A DNA stretch of 64,000 nt from Cohnella rhizosphaerae (GCF_029525575.1 NZ_JAPDIA010000003.1:984214-1048213), one strand, 5' to 3'. Positions 31,939-42,009 are shown, numbered from the stretch's first letter. A program made the numbers and translations. Notes: generated by a model from the letters alone, not told the origin.

Positions 31939-33882
31939 GTGGACGATATCAACGCGTTTTTGCGTATCTTCTTTATCAACGTCAGCACGATGCTGACGCT
32001 CCTTTATCTGGCAAGCCTGCTTTACAAATACGTCGTTTACAAGTGGCCTTCGGCATGGAAAGAAACGCTGTTCATCGTTCTTGCGATCGTATGCGGATGG
32101 ACGACGATGAAGCTCGGCTTCAGCTTTTCGAAGACGGTCATGTTCGATATGCGCTATTTGGCCGTCATCGTCGCGCCGCTGTTCGTGCGAAACCGGCTGT
32201 CTGTCCTGGTCATCGGGCTCGGCATCGGCCTCGCTCGGCTGTCCTTCGGGTTGAATCCGGCGGCGCTCGTCGGCAGCCTGAACATCGTCGCGATGAGCTT
32301 GCTCGTCCTCTTCATCCTATGGCTGGCGCGCCGCAGGCGGTGGCCGGAGCTCCGCAAGATGATCACGATCGTCATCTCCGTCAACATCGGCAACGTGGCG
32401 TTTATCGCGCTGTTCGGCATCATCCCCCCGCAGACATTATCTGGTCGATATCGCGCCGGGCACCTTCCTGATCAGCCTGTTTTTATGCTTCGCCTTCATC
32501 TTCATCCTGCGAGAGTTCATGACGGAGGACAAGCGCTCGCACAAACTGAAAATCTATGCGGCCCGGCTGGAAAAGCAGTACCGCATCTCCGAGGAAAAGG
32601 GACGCTCGCTCGAACGGGCGAAGCAGGAGCTGGAGACGATGTACGCCCAGGTTCAATCCGCCTCGCGCTATAAGTCCGAATTTCTCGCCAACATGTCCCA
32701 CGAGCTTCGAACGCCGCTCAATTCGGTGCTCGTGCTCGCGCAGCTGCTTGAGGAAAACGTCGACGGCCGGCTCAGCGAGGAAGAGGTCGGCTACGCCCGC
32801 ATCATCCATCATTCCGGCAAGGAGCTGCTCGGGCTGATCAACGACGTGCTGGACTTGTCGAAAATCGAGGCGGGAAAACTGGAGCTCGATCGCTCGGTGT
32901 TCAGCATGCGCGAGCTGCTGGGCCATATGGACGAGCTGTTCCGTCCGATCGCATCGCGCAAGCGGCTCTCTTTCACGCTGCGCAGCGAGGCGGACGTGCC
33001 CGAATATTTGCACACGGACGAGCAGCGGCTGAAGCAGATCATTAACAATCTGCTGTCCAACGCTTTGAAGTTCACGCAGGAAGGCTATGTGCGCTTCGTC
33101 GTCTCGCGCGTGCCGGAGGGTAGGCTGCTGGCGGAAGGGGGGATTGGCCTTCGAGGTGGAGGATACCGGGATCGGGATCGCGGCGGACAAGCATGAGGCG
33201 ATCTTCGACGCGTTCTTTCAGGCCGACGGCTCGATCAGCCGCTCCTACGGCGGGACGGGCCTCGGCTTGTCCATCGCGAGGCAATTCGCGGTGCTGCTGG
33301 GCGGGGACATCCGGCTCGAGAGCGAGCCGGGACGCGGCAGCCGGTTCACGCTGCTTCTGCCGTGGCCGGCGCTGGTCACCTCGGCGGTCGATGCTGCGGC
33401 GCCTTCGGGGCGGGATACGGAGGCGACGGAGCAGGCGGCGTCTCTGGAGACGCCGGCGCTGCGCGCGCCGGGACGTCCCGCGGCAGGCAGTCCGGCGGAA
33501 TCCGTACCCGCCACGCACTGCCTGCTGATCGTGGACGACGACGAGCATAACGTCTATTCGCTGCGCGTCGCGCTCGCCGCGAAGCGCTTCGACGTCGTCA
33601 CGGCGTCCTCCGGAGGGGGAGGCGCTGGGGCTGCTGTCGGGGAACGCGAGGATCGATCTCGTGCTCATGGACATTATGATGCCCGGCATGAGCGGCCTTG
33701 AGGCGATCGCCAGCATTCGGGCGATGCCCGGCCGCAAGGAGCTGCCGATTATCGCGCTTACCGCGAAGGCATTCGCGGAGGACGGCGAGGAATGCCTTCG
33801 CGCGGGAGCGGACGGCTACTTGTCCAAGCCGGTGAACGTGAACGAGCTCGTGCGCGAGATACGCGTCCGTTTACGAACATGA
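31939..33882 (+). CDS. Hybrid sensor histidine kinase / response regulator (three frame errors)
   Basis: About 647 residues after correcting C6 at 32424-32429, G6 at 33137-33142 and G5 at 33615-33619. Six or so N-terminal helices resembling a LytS-type membrane sensor, then a coiled coil, HisKA with H-box [10 protein letters not shown], HATPase with [18 protein letters not shown] and GTGLGLSI. An Ala/Pro/Ser-rich linker follows, then a receiver domain with DDDEHN, phosphoacceptor VLMDIMMPG and GYLSKPV. No output domain, so it should pass phosphate to a protein elsewhere. GTG 31939 is the likely start. Confidence 0.83.
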
Positions 33883-33930
33883 GAGAGGCAACATCCGGAT
33901 AGGAAAAAGAGATTGGAGTGGCACGCGTTT

Positions 33931-35123
33931 ATGGGGAAATCGGACAAGGGCATATCGGAAGCGCTGCTGGCGCTAGTCGCGAAGGTTGCCCGCGGCCATC
34001 GAACGAGACGGCAGGCTGCCGCAGGACATCCTGGAGCGGATTTACGAGGAGCGGCTGTTCAAGCTCTTCGTGCCCGAAGCGCTGGGCGGGCGCATGACGC
34101 CGCTGCCGGACGCCGCGCGTATTTTCGAGCAGGCGGCTTATGCCGACGGCAGCTTCGGCTGGCTCGTGACGATCGGTTCGGGCGGCGGCTTCTTCGCCGC
34201 GACGCTGCCGGAGGAGACGGCCGAGACGCTGTTCGCGGATCCGCGGGCCGTCATTGCGGGCAGCGGCCATCCGACGGGCGTCGCGAAGGCGGTGCCGGGC
34301 GGCTATCGGGTGAACGGCGGCTGGAAATATTGCAGCGGGGCCGGTTATGCCAGCTTCTACACCGCGAATTGCATCGTGGAGCGGAGCGGGATCGACGTTC
34401 GCAGGAACGAGGTCGCTGACGGTCGAGCTGGCGATTATCGGGCTGAAGAACGGGCGGAAGAACGAGCTAAAGAACGAGCTAAAGAACGAGCAGAAGATCG
34501 AGCGAGCGAACGTGCGCCCGAGATTCGTTCGTTCGCCTTTTTTGCCCGATCAAGTGGAGGTCGTCCGGGATTGGGACGCGATGGGGCTTCAGGCGACCGA
34601 AAGCCATACGATCCGCGTCGCGGACGCGTTCGTGCCGGATACGCACACCTTCGATATCGCCTCCGTCCCGCGTTATGACGATCCGATCTATCGCTATCCG
34701 TTTATGCCGTTCGCGCAGGTCTCGTTTGCGGCGGTCGTCGTTGGGCTGGGACGGCGATTCCTCGATGAAGCCGCCGCGCTCGCGGGCACGAAGCGGAACG
34801 AGTGGGATCGCGCTTATGCCGGCCGATACGAACGGGTATCGGAGGCCATCGAAGGACAGCGAAAATTGCTGGCGACGGCTGCCGACCGGTTTTATGGAGA
34901 GACGGCATCGTCTTGGCAGACGTTTGCCGAACGGCGCGAGCTGCCCGACGAGACGGTGCGGCGCGTCGGCGGCGCTTGCGTCGAAGCGGCCCGAACGGCC
35001 GTCGGTGCCGCGCATGCGGTCTGGCCGATGCTGGGTATGACTGCGCTGATGCGGCGGGAGACGGTCAATCGCGTATGGCGCGATCTGCATACGGCCGCGC
35101 AGCACGGCGTGCTGAATCTGTAG
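33931..35123 (+). CDS. Acyl-CoA dehydrogenase-like flavoprotein with repeat-coded insert (two frame errors)
   Basis: About 397 residues after correcting CCC at 33989-33991 and T6 at 34538-34543. N-terminal helical domain (AAIERDGRLPQDILERIYEERLFKLFVPEALGG), middle beta domain (GSGHPTG, GGWKYCSGAGYASFY) and C-terminal helical domain of the type found in DszC/HpaB-like group D flavin enzymes. In the beta domain a charged segment of six ERA/ERAK-like units is inserted, coded by a 12-bp tandem repeat (34445-34516). Substrate unknown; the usual catalytic Glu cannot be placed with confidence. Confidence 0.7.
34445..34516 (+). repeat. 12-bp minisatellite inside the flavoprotein gene
   Basis: Six in-frame units of the type GAAGAACGAGCT, the last two diverged, coding an alternating acidic/basic helix. 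Absent from the normal family fold. Confidence 0.8.
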
Positions 35124-35154
35124 CGTTGCAGGCAGGAAAGGGGAGAGAGGCAGC

Positions 35155-35646
35155 ATGCTGCTGATGAACGAAAAGATCAAAGCGTCCGAGGTGGCACTCA
35201 CCGGGCTGCATGGAGAGGATCTGGGCATCGTCGGACGGGAAGCGGCGCTCGCGATGGCGAGAGAGGCGAAAGCTGACCTCGTCTGCACGTCGCTGCTCAG
35301 CAGCCCGCCGCCGTGCAAGCTGGTCGCGCGGGGCGCCGCCAAGCAGTCGGCCGCGCAGGAGAAGCGGGCGGAGCGCGTACAGGGCGGTGCAGTCAAGACG
35401 AAGGAACTGCGGCTGACCGCGCAGATCGAAGAGCACGACTACGAGACCAAGCTGCGCCAGGCAGAGAAGCTCTTGACCTCGGGGCATGCCGTGCAGCTCA
35501 CGGTCAAGCTGGCCGGCGCCAAGGAAGGCGAGCGCGCCAAGGCGCTCATCGAGCGCATGCTGAAGGCGCTCGCGCAGCACGGCTCCCGCGAGACCGGGAT
35601 TCAGGTCAGCGGCAAGCAAGCGGCGGTGAAGGTGAATCCGGTCTGA
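35155..35646 (+). CDS. Divergent translation initiation factor IF-3 paralogue
   Basis: 163 residues. The N-domain starts NEKIKASEVALTGLHGEDLGI and the C-domain KTKELRLTAQIEEHDYETKL...AEKLL, both clear IF-3 homology. The normally near-invariant linker motif CRIMDYGKFKYE is replaced by CKLVARGAAKQSAA. It is not followed by rpmI and rplT as the housekeeping infC is, so it is an extra, diverged copy. ATG 35155 with GGGGAGAG upstream. It may still bind the 30S subunit; its function is unknown. Confidence 0.75.
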   Translation: MLLMNEKIKASEVALTGLHGEDLGIVGREAALAMAREAKADLVCTSLLSSPPPCKLVARGAAKQSAAQEKRAERVQGGAVKTKELRLTAQIEEHDYETKLRQAEKLLTSGHAVQLTVKLAGAKEGERAKALIERMLKALAQHGSRETGIQVSGKQAAVKVNPV

Positions 35647-35742
35647 GGCGGTAGGGGCGGTCCGCGGAGGGGCCGGCGATCGCCTTCGCTTGGTGAAGCG
35701 ATGACCCCTGAGCATGCTGCCAACAAACCGCATTACACAACG

Positions 35743-35777
35743 AAACAACGCTCCTCAAGTCGAGGAGCGTTGTTTTG
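35743..35777. terminator. Strong terminator, probably bidirectional
   Basis: AAACAACGCTCCTC / GAGGAGCGTTGTTT stem with a 5-nt loop, followed by further T-rich sequence. It lies between the IF-3 paralogue and the convergent sulfate-binding protein gene. Confidence 0.8.
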
Positions 35778-35882
35778 TTTTGTGTGGCCGCCGCTCGAGA
35801 CGTAGACGATTGCGCGCAGTTCGCTTCACGTCCCGGTTCGCTTTACATCCGGGTTCGCAACTTGCTTCGCATCCCGCCTCGC

Positions 35883-36956
35883 TTATTTCCCGACCAACCG
35901 ATCGAACAAGCCGCCATCGGCGAATTGGCTGCTGTTCAGATCCTCCCAACCCGAAAGGTTGTCGTCGACCGTTAGTATAGTCGTCTCCGGGAACCGAGAC
36001 GCGAACTGCTCGGCGATGGACGCGAAGCGCGGGCGATAGTAGTGCTCCGCAGCGATCTGCTGCGCCGGCTCGGTGAACAGAAAGTCCGCATAGCCGTTGG
36101 CCGCCTCGCGTGTGCCCGCTTCCGCGGCGTTCTTGTCGACGACCGACACGATCGGCTCGACGGCGAGCGTCACCGACGGCACGACGACCTCGATCTTGCC
36201 CTGGGCCTCGCCGGCGGCCAGCGCGAGCGCCCGCGCCTCCGTCGTAAGCCAGACATCGCCCTCGCCGCCGAGGAATCGCGCTTGCGCAGCCGCCTCGTCG
36301 GCATCCGGATTGCCGGCGTTCGCATAAATGCTTTTAACGAAAGTTTTGGCGGCTTCCTCATCGGCAGCTTGATCAAAGGCGTAAGCCCACGCCCCCGTAT
36401 AAGTCCACCTGGCATCGCTGTACGACTTCGGATCGGCCGCCACGAGCTTGATGCCCGGCGCGGCGATGTCGTCCCATGTCTTGATGCCTTTCGGGTTGCC
36501 CGGCCGGACGGCAAACGCGACAGTGGTATAAAAGGGAGAGCTGTTGTAATCGTAACGCTGCTGCCAGCCTTCCTCGACCAGCCCTGCAGCCTGGAGCTCG
36601 TCGATGTCGGTGCCGACGCCGAGCACGGCGAGGTCGGCCTTGAGCGTGCCGCCTTTCACGGCTTCTTTCTCGACAGAGGAAGGGCCGGTCGTCTGTTTGA
36701 CCGAGACGTCTTGCCCCGTCTTCGCCTTCCAGTCGGCGGCGTACGCGTCGTTTAACGCGGCGAACAACGACTCCGTGCCGTCCGGCGAGACGCCGCTAAG
36801 CGTGACCGCCTTGCTGTAGTCCGAGCTGGAGGACGGAGACGCGTCCGCCGCGTTCATCGGCTGGCCGTCGCCCGAAGCGCAAGCGGACAGCGCTAAAGCG
36901 GACGAGAGCAGCATCGCCGCGGAGAGGACGGAAAGCTTTTCTTTTCTTTTCATCAT
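35883..36956 (-). CDS. Sulfate/thiosulfate-binding lipoprotein
   Basis: 357 residues, intact. Signal peptide with lipobox LALSAC, a Ser-rich linker, then a sulfate-binding fold: TESLFAALNDAYAADWKAKTG, SYSDARWTYTGAWAYAF, and the C-terminal YYRPRFASIAEQF and FADGGLFDRL typical of Sbp/CysP. No permease or ATPase is adjacent, so it must serve a transporter encoded elsewhere. ATG 36956. Promoter on the minus strand TTGACA (37049-37044), 17-bp spacer, TTACAA (37026-37021). Confidence 0.85.
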   Translation of the reverse strand: MMKRKEKLSVLSAAMLLSSALALSACASGDGQPMNAADASPSSSSDYSKAVTLSGVSPDGTESLFAALNDAYAADWKAKTGQDVSVKQTTGPSSVEKEAVKGGTLKADLAVLGVGTDIDELQAAGLVEEGWQQRYDYNSSPFYTTVAFAVRPGNPKGIKTWDDIAAPGIKLVAADPKSYSDARWTYTGAWAYAFDQAADEEAAKTFVKSIYANAGNPDADEAAAQARFLGGEGDVWLTTEARALALAAGEAQGKIEVVVPSVTLAVEPIVSVVDKNAAEAGTREAANGYADFLFTEPAQQIAAEHYYRPRFASIAEQFASRFPETTILTVDDNLSGWEDLNSSQFADGGLFDRLVGK

Positions 36957-37374
36957 CGGTATGACGCCCCTTCAAGCTGCGATGTAAATTCCAATTGGAA
37001 AAATGGGTTTTACGGAGCGATTGTAACAATTGCAGCGGAAAAGTGTCAATAGAAAAATGTAAAATAAAGTTTATAAAACCTAGTTGACAGGTTGGAATAA
37101 TGGGAGGTATGATCGTTCCAAGAAATGGATTCACCTACCGGACGACCGGAGGCCCGATATGCATTTCTCCGCCGCAGACCGAGAACGCCGATCGGCGTCA
37201 GGCTGCGTCCCTCGATCGCGCTGGATTGCCGCACATGCGGCAACATCGCCGATCGCAAGGGAACGAGGGTGAACGGACGCGACTTCGCGTAACTCATCCT
37301 CGCGCGGAGAGGCGGATCGCGGCCTCTTTCGTTTTCCGACAAAAACCAAATGGGGACAAAGGGAGAATGCAAAG
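36957..37374. promoter_or_regulatory. Divergent promoters of the two sulfate-binding protein genes with shared TTCCAA half-sites
   Basis: Minus promoter at 37049-37021. Plus promoter TTGACA (37084-37089), 18-bp spacer, TATGAT (37108-37113). A perfect palindrome TTCCAATTGGAA (36989-37000) lies just downstream of the minus promoter, and TTGGAA (37092-37097) with TTCCAA (37116-37121) bracket the plus -10. The plus transcript would have ~255 nt of leader with a hairpin TTGCCGC-ACAT-GCGGCAA (37226-37243). Confidence 0.55.
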
Positions 37375-38400
37375 ATGAAAAGAAGCCTGCAAATCGCCAT
37401 GTTCGTGATCCTGGCGTTCGCGCTGACGACTTCCAGCGCGTTCGCGGCCGTATCGAAGAAGAACGAGAAGAAAAGCGTCACGCTGCTGAACGTATCCTAC
37501 GATCCGACGCGGGAGCTGTACGTGGATTACAACGCGGCATTCGCGAAGTATTGGAAAAAGAAAACCGGCCAGTCCGTCACCGTCAAGCAATCCCACGGCG
37601 GCTCCGGCGCCCAGGCCCGCTCCGTCATCGACGGCCTCGAAGCCGACGTCGTGACGCTTGCGTTGGAATACGATGTCTCGGCGATCGAGCAGAAGGGCCT
37701 GATCAGCAAAGGCTGGCAAAGCCGGCTGGCCAACAACAGCGCGCCTTACAAGTCGACGATCGTCTTTCTCGTGCGCAAGGGCAATCCGAAGGGCATCAAG
37801 GACTGGGACGATCTCGTGAAAAACGACGTGAAGGTCATCACGCCGAATCCGAAGACGTCGGGCGGCGCCCGCTGGAACTATCTGGCGGCCTGGGCTTACG
37901 CGCTCAAGCATAACAACAACAGCGACGACAAAGCCAAGGCGTTCGTGAAGGATCTTTTCACGCACGTTCCGGTACTCGACACCGGCGCCCGCGGCTCGAC
38001 CACGACATTCGTGGAGAAGGGCATCGGCGACGTGCTCCTCGCCTGGGAGAACGAAGCGTTTCTCGCGAAAAAGGAGTACGGCGACAAGTTCGAGATCGTC
38101 ACGCCGTCGCTCAGCATTCTCGCCGAGCCGACCGTAGCCGTCGTCACGAAAAACGTGCAAAAGCACGATACGCGCCAAGTCGCTACCGCTTATCTGGACT
38201 ATCTATATACCGAGGAAGGTCAGCGCATAGCGGCCCGCAACTTCTATCGTCCGATTAATCCAAAGGTCGCGCTCGAATATTCGAAGCAATTCCCGAAGCT
38301 GAATCTGGTCACGATCAAGGATTTCGGCGGTTGGGACAAGGCGCAGAAGACGCACTTCTCGGACGGCGGCACGTTCGACCAGATCTATCTGAAGAAGTAA
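37375..38400 (+). CDS. sbp: Sulfate ABC transporter substrate-binding protein
   Basis: 341 residues, intact. Cleavable signal peptide ending TTSSAFA-AV without a lipobox Cys, unlike its divergent neighbour. Classic Sbp family sequence: [71 protein letters not shown]. Binds sulfate outside the cell for import. Ribosome binding site GGGAG ahead of ATG 37375. Again no CysT/W/A genes nearby. Confidence 0.88.
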   Translation: MKRSLQIAMFVILAFALTTSSAFAAVSKKNEKKSVTLLNVSYDPTRELYVDYNAAFAKYWKKKTGQSVTVKQSHGGSGAQARSVIDGLEADVVTLALEYDVSAIEQKGLISKGWQSRLANNSAPYKSTIVFLVRKGNPKGIKDWDDLVKNDVKVITPNPKTSGGARWNYLAAWAYALKHNNNSDDKAKAFVKDLFTHVPVLDTGARGSTTTFVEKGIGDVLLAWENEAFLAKKEYGDKFEIVTPSLSILAEPTVAVVTKNVQKHDTRQVATAYLDYLYTEEGQRIAARNFYRPINPKVALEYSKQFPKLNLVTIKDFGGWDKAQKTHFSDGGTFDQIYLKK

Positions 38401-38461
38401 GCCGACGCGACGGAACCGGGCTCGACACGCAGTCATCTTCCAATATAAAGGGGTAAACGAT

Positions 38462-39880
38462 ATGTCCCATAGCCGCAGCATTCAAAAAAAGCATCGCCAA
38501 AACCGCGCTCGCCTTCGCCATCGGCGCGCAAGCGCTCGCCTTCGCCGCCGTGCCGGGCGCCTTCGCGGCGCCTGCCGCGAAGCCCTATGTGACGGTGGAC
38601 GGCACGAGCCAGCAGGCTCTTTGGGCCCCCGTCGCCCAAAACGGCGCGACCTACGGGCCGCTCGCAGGCGTCTCTGCCGCTCTGGGCGCGGCGGGCAAGT
38701 ACGATGCCAAGACGAATACGATCTCGATCAAAAAAGGGCAATCGCCTGATCATCCTGCAGCCCGGCTCGAAGACGGCGAAGGTGAACGGCGCGAAAATCG
38801 CGATCGTCGCGGCGCCTGTCCTCATCGGGGGCGTGCCTTACGTGCCGCTGCGCTTCGTCGCCGAGTCGCTGGGCGCTTCGCTTTCGTGGAACGCTTCGAC
38901 GGGCGCTTACGAGGTGAACACGAGATTGCATCCGTTTGAGCAGGGAGGCTACACCTCGTTCGTCAACGTGTTTGGCGAGTCCGTGATCGGCGCGACGTAC
39001 GGAACGGCGAGCGCATTCAGCGGCGGCCTGTCGCTGCTGCAGCAGGGCGATTCGTTCGGTTATGTGGATCGCGGCGGCAAGATCGCGATTCCGGTGCAAT
39101 ACAGCAGCGCGTACGACTTCTCCGATGGCCTGGCGCTCGTTGCGTCGAAGGACGGGACGCAGAGCTACATCGACAAGTCCGGCAAAGTCGTGCTGAGCCC
39201 GGCTTACGACGAGCTGTTCGACTTCTCCGAAGGGTTGGCGGCGGTACGCAGCGGCGACAGCTTCGGCTACATCGACAAGACAGGCAAACTCGTCATTCCT
39301 GCGCAATACGAAGACGCCTTCTACTTCAGCGGCGGTCTCGCGGCCGTACAGATCGGCGGCAGGCTACGGCTTTATCGACAAGACGGGCAAGCTGGTCATT
39401 CCCGCGAAATATCAGTCCGTATCGGACTTCAGGGATGGTCTGGCGCTCGCTTCGACGCTCGTAAGCACGGAGGCAGACGGCGTGGAGCAATCGACCGGCG
39501 TGTTCGGTTTCCTTAACGCGAAGGGCGAATGGGCGATTCCCGCATTGTACGAGGAAGGCTACGCCTTCAGCGACGGGCTTGCCGCGGTCGTCAAGGACGG
39601 CGCCGTTCAATTCATCGACAAGACGGGCAAGCCGGTATTGGAAACGGACTACGACGACGTCGGCGACTTCAGCGAAGGATTGGCGGCGTTCGAGCAAGAC
39701 GGCAAGTACGGCTATATCAACAAGAAGGGCGCGGTCGTCATCGAGCCGACCTTCGATCAGGCGGATGCCTTCAAGAATGGCCTGGCCCATGCCATTAAGG
39801 GCGGTTGGGAAGGTCTGATCAACGCGAAAGGCGCGTTCGTGGTGAAGAAGGCTTACGTGTCGCCGGCTTCGAGCGAATAG
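38462..39880 (+). CDS. Secreted CuAO_N and WG-repeat protein (three frame errors)
   Basis: About 471 residues after correcting A7 at 38484-38490, A6 at 38730-38735 and one base near 39361. Signal peptide (AAVPGAFAAPA); a copper-amine-oxidase N-terminal-like domain with YVTVDG, APVLIGGVPYVPLRFVAESLGA; then about seven WG-type beta repeats of the form GYIDKTGKLVIPAQY..FSGGLAAV. CuAO_N domains in Paenibacillaceae are usually surface modules; the WG repeats suggest a binding propeller or solenoid. No enzyme domain is present. ATG 38462 behind AAAGGGG. Confidence 0.8.
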
Positions 39881-39960
39881 GCGCTTTCGCCTCAGGGCGG
39901 TTGGACCCGGTCAGACTCGGATAGATCCGGTCGTCCGGCCGATCCTTTTGCCCGCAGCGG

Positions 39961-40006
39961 AAAAAGTCTCATCCAAGGCGATCCTGCGCGCCGGATGAGG
40001 CTTTTT
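39961..40006. terminator. Bidirectional terminator
   Basis: AAAAAG(T)CTCATCC (39961-39974) and GGATGAG(G)CTTTTT (39993-40006) form a stem with A- and T-tracts on the outside, between convergent genes. Confidence 0.8.
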
Positions 40007-40029
40007 CGCATGTGCTGAGCGATAGCTGT

Positions 40030-40438
40030 TTACTTCGGTTTGACTTTTGACGATGCCAACCAGGCAGGCGCAGCCTTTTCCGCGCTTGAATAACGGATCG
40101 TTCGCGCAGGGCCGTTCGTGCCCGAAGGTTGGCGGCCGGCTGTATATTCCTGTCCGAAGCTCAAGCTGCGAACAAGCTCCCGCGTTATGCCTTGCAGACC
40201 GGCTAAAGCCTCGGCAATCCGGGCAGAAGCGGCCAGCGTATCCGCTAATGCACGTACGTCCGGCGGGGGAGCTGCTTGGGCTGTCTGCGCTTCCGGTGAC
40301 GGCATCCATGCAAACCTGCATTTGCAAAGCCGCAGCGCGCATAAAGTCGGCGATCGCCTCTTCCTGGCGCAGTACCGCTTGCCGCACAGCTTCCTCAAAG
40401 CGCGCCCTGCGCTCCCGAATTTCCGGTTCCAACGTCAT
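40030..40438 (-). CDS. Hypothetical small helical protein (one frame error)
   Basis: About 135 residues when G5 at 40265-40269 is read as G4. Charged N-terminal helix (MTLEPEIRERRARFEEAVRQ) and a second helical stretch (ADTLAASARIAEALAGLQG), then a disordered basic C-terminus. ATG 40438 with AGGTGG upstream. I do not recognise the family; it stands alone between a terminator and an intergenic gap. Confidence 0.55.
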
Positions 40439-40722
40439 TTGCCACCTGCTTCCGCGCTCGTTCTATCCTTTTGAGAGGCTTGTATCATTCTATGAAGATC
40501 GGGTCTCCCGTTATAACAGGTTCCGGGTTTGAGGTAGAAAGGGGGAGCGACAGCTCGAAGCGGCTTCCTTCGCCTGGACGGCTCTAAGCACGCAGGCTTC
40601 CGCCGTGACGTTGACGATATAGTCTTAACACCGCTGATATGTGACAATTATCCGCTGTAATCCATTGCAAGTAATCGGCCGAAGACAACTACTGGTATGA
40701 TATAGTGGACCTGGAGGGTTAT
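40439..40722. other. Intergenic region
   Basis: 284 bp between a minus-strand hypothetical gene and the putative toxin gene. I see a ribosome binding site GGAGGG (40713-40718) for the toxin gene and small hairpins but no gene. Confidence 0.4.
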
Positions 40723-41465
40723 ATGGCTACCTTTATCACGTCACTACGGCTTCCAGACGTTGTGTATCACGGCAACACAACGGGGGGCGCTTGCCGGTGG
40801 TCTGAAGACGAAGTTAATTAACTTCGAATTCCTGCGCGAAAGCCGGAATAGAGACTTTGGCACCGGATTTTATACCACGATAGATCTCAATCAAGCTATG
40901 ACCTGGCCAGTCGGAAAACTCATCCGGAGAATTGAGTCCGGAGCAGAGACCATTTCTTCCAACGAAATCCCTGCTGTCGCCAAGATACGCATATACCCTG
41001 AACGGTATGGTGACGACATCTCTGTTAAAGATTTTCGCGGTGAAAGTTTCGATTGGGTACGGTTCGTATTAAATCATAGGTATGACAGTTCACTCGACCG
41101 CTGCCTTTGCGATACGCGGGAAGATATGCCCCATCCTCAGATCGTTTGCGGGTCGATGGCCGACAACGATACAGGTGATGTCATTGCGGAGTTTATTCAA
41201 AGCGGCATGTCCTTGGATGAAGCGGAGCATATCAATTGGTTTGGGCGAAACATAACCCGCTCCAGAGACGGCAATCGGCTTCTGGGATTAGAGCTCGGTG
41301 ACCAGATTGCCTTTTTTTGATGAACGATTGGATCGTATCCTGCAGTTTGAGGGATACTACAAATTAAGTCTCGACAGGTTCACGGGAAAGATTAATAATT
41401 CCACGAACTACAAAAAGGAGTGGGATTTCTATGACCAGCATGACCGGAAATCACATGATGAATAA
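40723..41465 (+). CDS. DUF3990 family protein, putative ADP-ribosyltransferase-fold toxin (two frame errors)
   Basis: About 246 residues after correcting G6 at 40782-40787 and T7 at 41312-41318. DUF3990-like motifs: VVYHGNTTG near residue 14 and DFGTGFYTTIDLNQAMTWP near 50, matching the H-G and YxTT elements of ART-like folds; later FVLNHRYD and DVIAEFIQ. The corrected C-terminus continues to DQHDRKSHDE. ATG 40723 follows GGAGGG. Proteins of this family often sit in two-gene modules; the next ORF overlaps its end. The toxin role is inferred from family and arrangement. Confidence 0.68.
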
Positions 41466-41793
41466 ACCCTATATCCGAGCAGTCATAAACGAACTAGAAG
41501 GTCTCGGTTTTGCGGGTGATCAGGCGAAGGAAGTGCTGCTGAAGCATTACCGCGTTGTTCGCAGAACGGCTGGCTTTGAACCGAATGCAGCGGATTTTGC
41601 GCGCGAGATCGTCGATATTGAAAAAGCGATTAACCGGAAATATGACCCTACGGACCCTTCGCAGGTCTACATCGGTCATTTGCGCGATCGTTTAAAAGCA
41701 GCAAAAAAGCCGGGGGTGCGAATTCATTTTATCTCGAAGCCCACCGTCAAATCCGTTCCGAAACTTCGGCGAGCGCATTCTACTCACCGTTAA
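41431..41793 (+). CDS. Small partner protein of the DUF3990 gene
   Basis: 120 residues, or 111 if translation starts at ATG 41458. ATG 41431 follows AGGAG (41416-41420) by ten bases. Either way it overlaps the end of the DUF3990 frame, indicating coupling. N-terminal helix-rich stretch INELEGLGFAGDQAKEVLLKHY and a basic C-terminus. By position it is the antitoxin or partner; I cannot assign a family. A strong terminator follows. Confidence 0.6.
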   Translation: MTSMTGNHMMNKPYIRAVINELEGLGFAGDQAKEVLLKHYRVVRRTAGFEPNAADFAREIVDIEKAINRKYDPTDPSQVYIGHLRDRLKAAKKPGVRIHFISKPTVKSVPKLRRAHSTHR

Positions 41794-41805
41794 GATTGGT
41801 TTAGG

Positions 41806-41840
41806 AGAAGCGGGTCTATGTCCCGCTTCTTTCTTTTTTT
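41806..41840 (+). terminator. Rho-independent terminator of the DUF3990 module
   Basis: AGAAGCGGG (41806-41814) and CCCGCTTCT (41822-41830), 7-nt loop, then a T-rich run to 41840. Confidence 0.85.
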
Positions 41841-41933
41841 AGTGAGGAATGATGGAATGATGAGATAAAATCATTTAAAGCTTTTCTTTTTCCGCTCTCC
41901 GTCATGTAACTTGTGGGAGCTCTGATACTTCCT

Positions 41934-42009
41934 AAAAAAAGTGCCCTATGGGTAACCAACCATGAATTCCCTTGCGGATTTTCCTTTGGTCGTTGATAGG
42001 GCTTTTTTT
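41934..42009 (-). terminator. Candidate terminator of CRISPR array 1 transcript
   Basis: ATAGGGCTTTTTTT (41996-42009) and AAAAAAAGTGCCCTAT (41934-41949) form a stem. Read on the minus strand, the direction of array 1 transcription, it ends in T7. The loop is long (46 nt) with internal pairing potential. It lies 75 bp beyond the last repeat. Confidence 0.45.

Noticed and set aside
37114..37374. SAM (S-box) riboswitch in the long leader of sbp
   Set aside because: Only a short GGCCCGAT-like match; the other conserved core elements and a terminator stem are missing.
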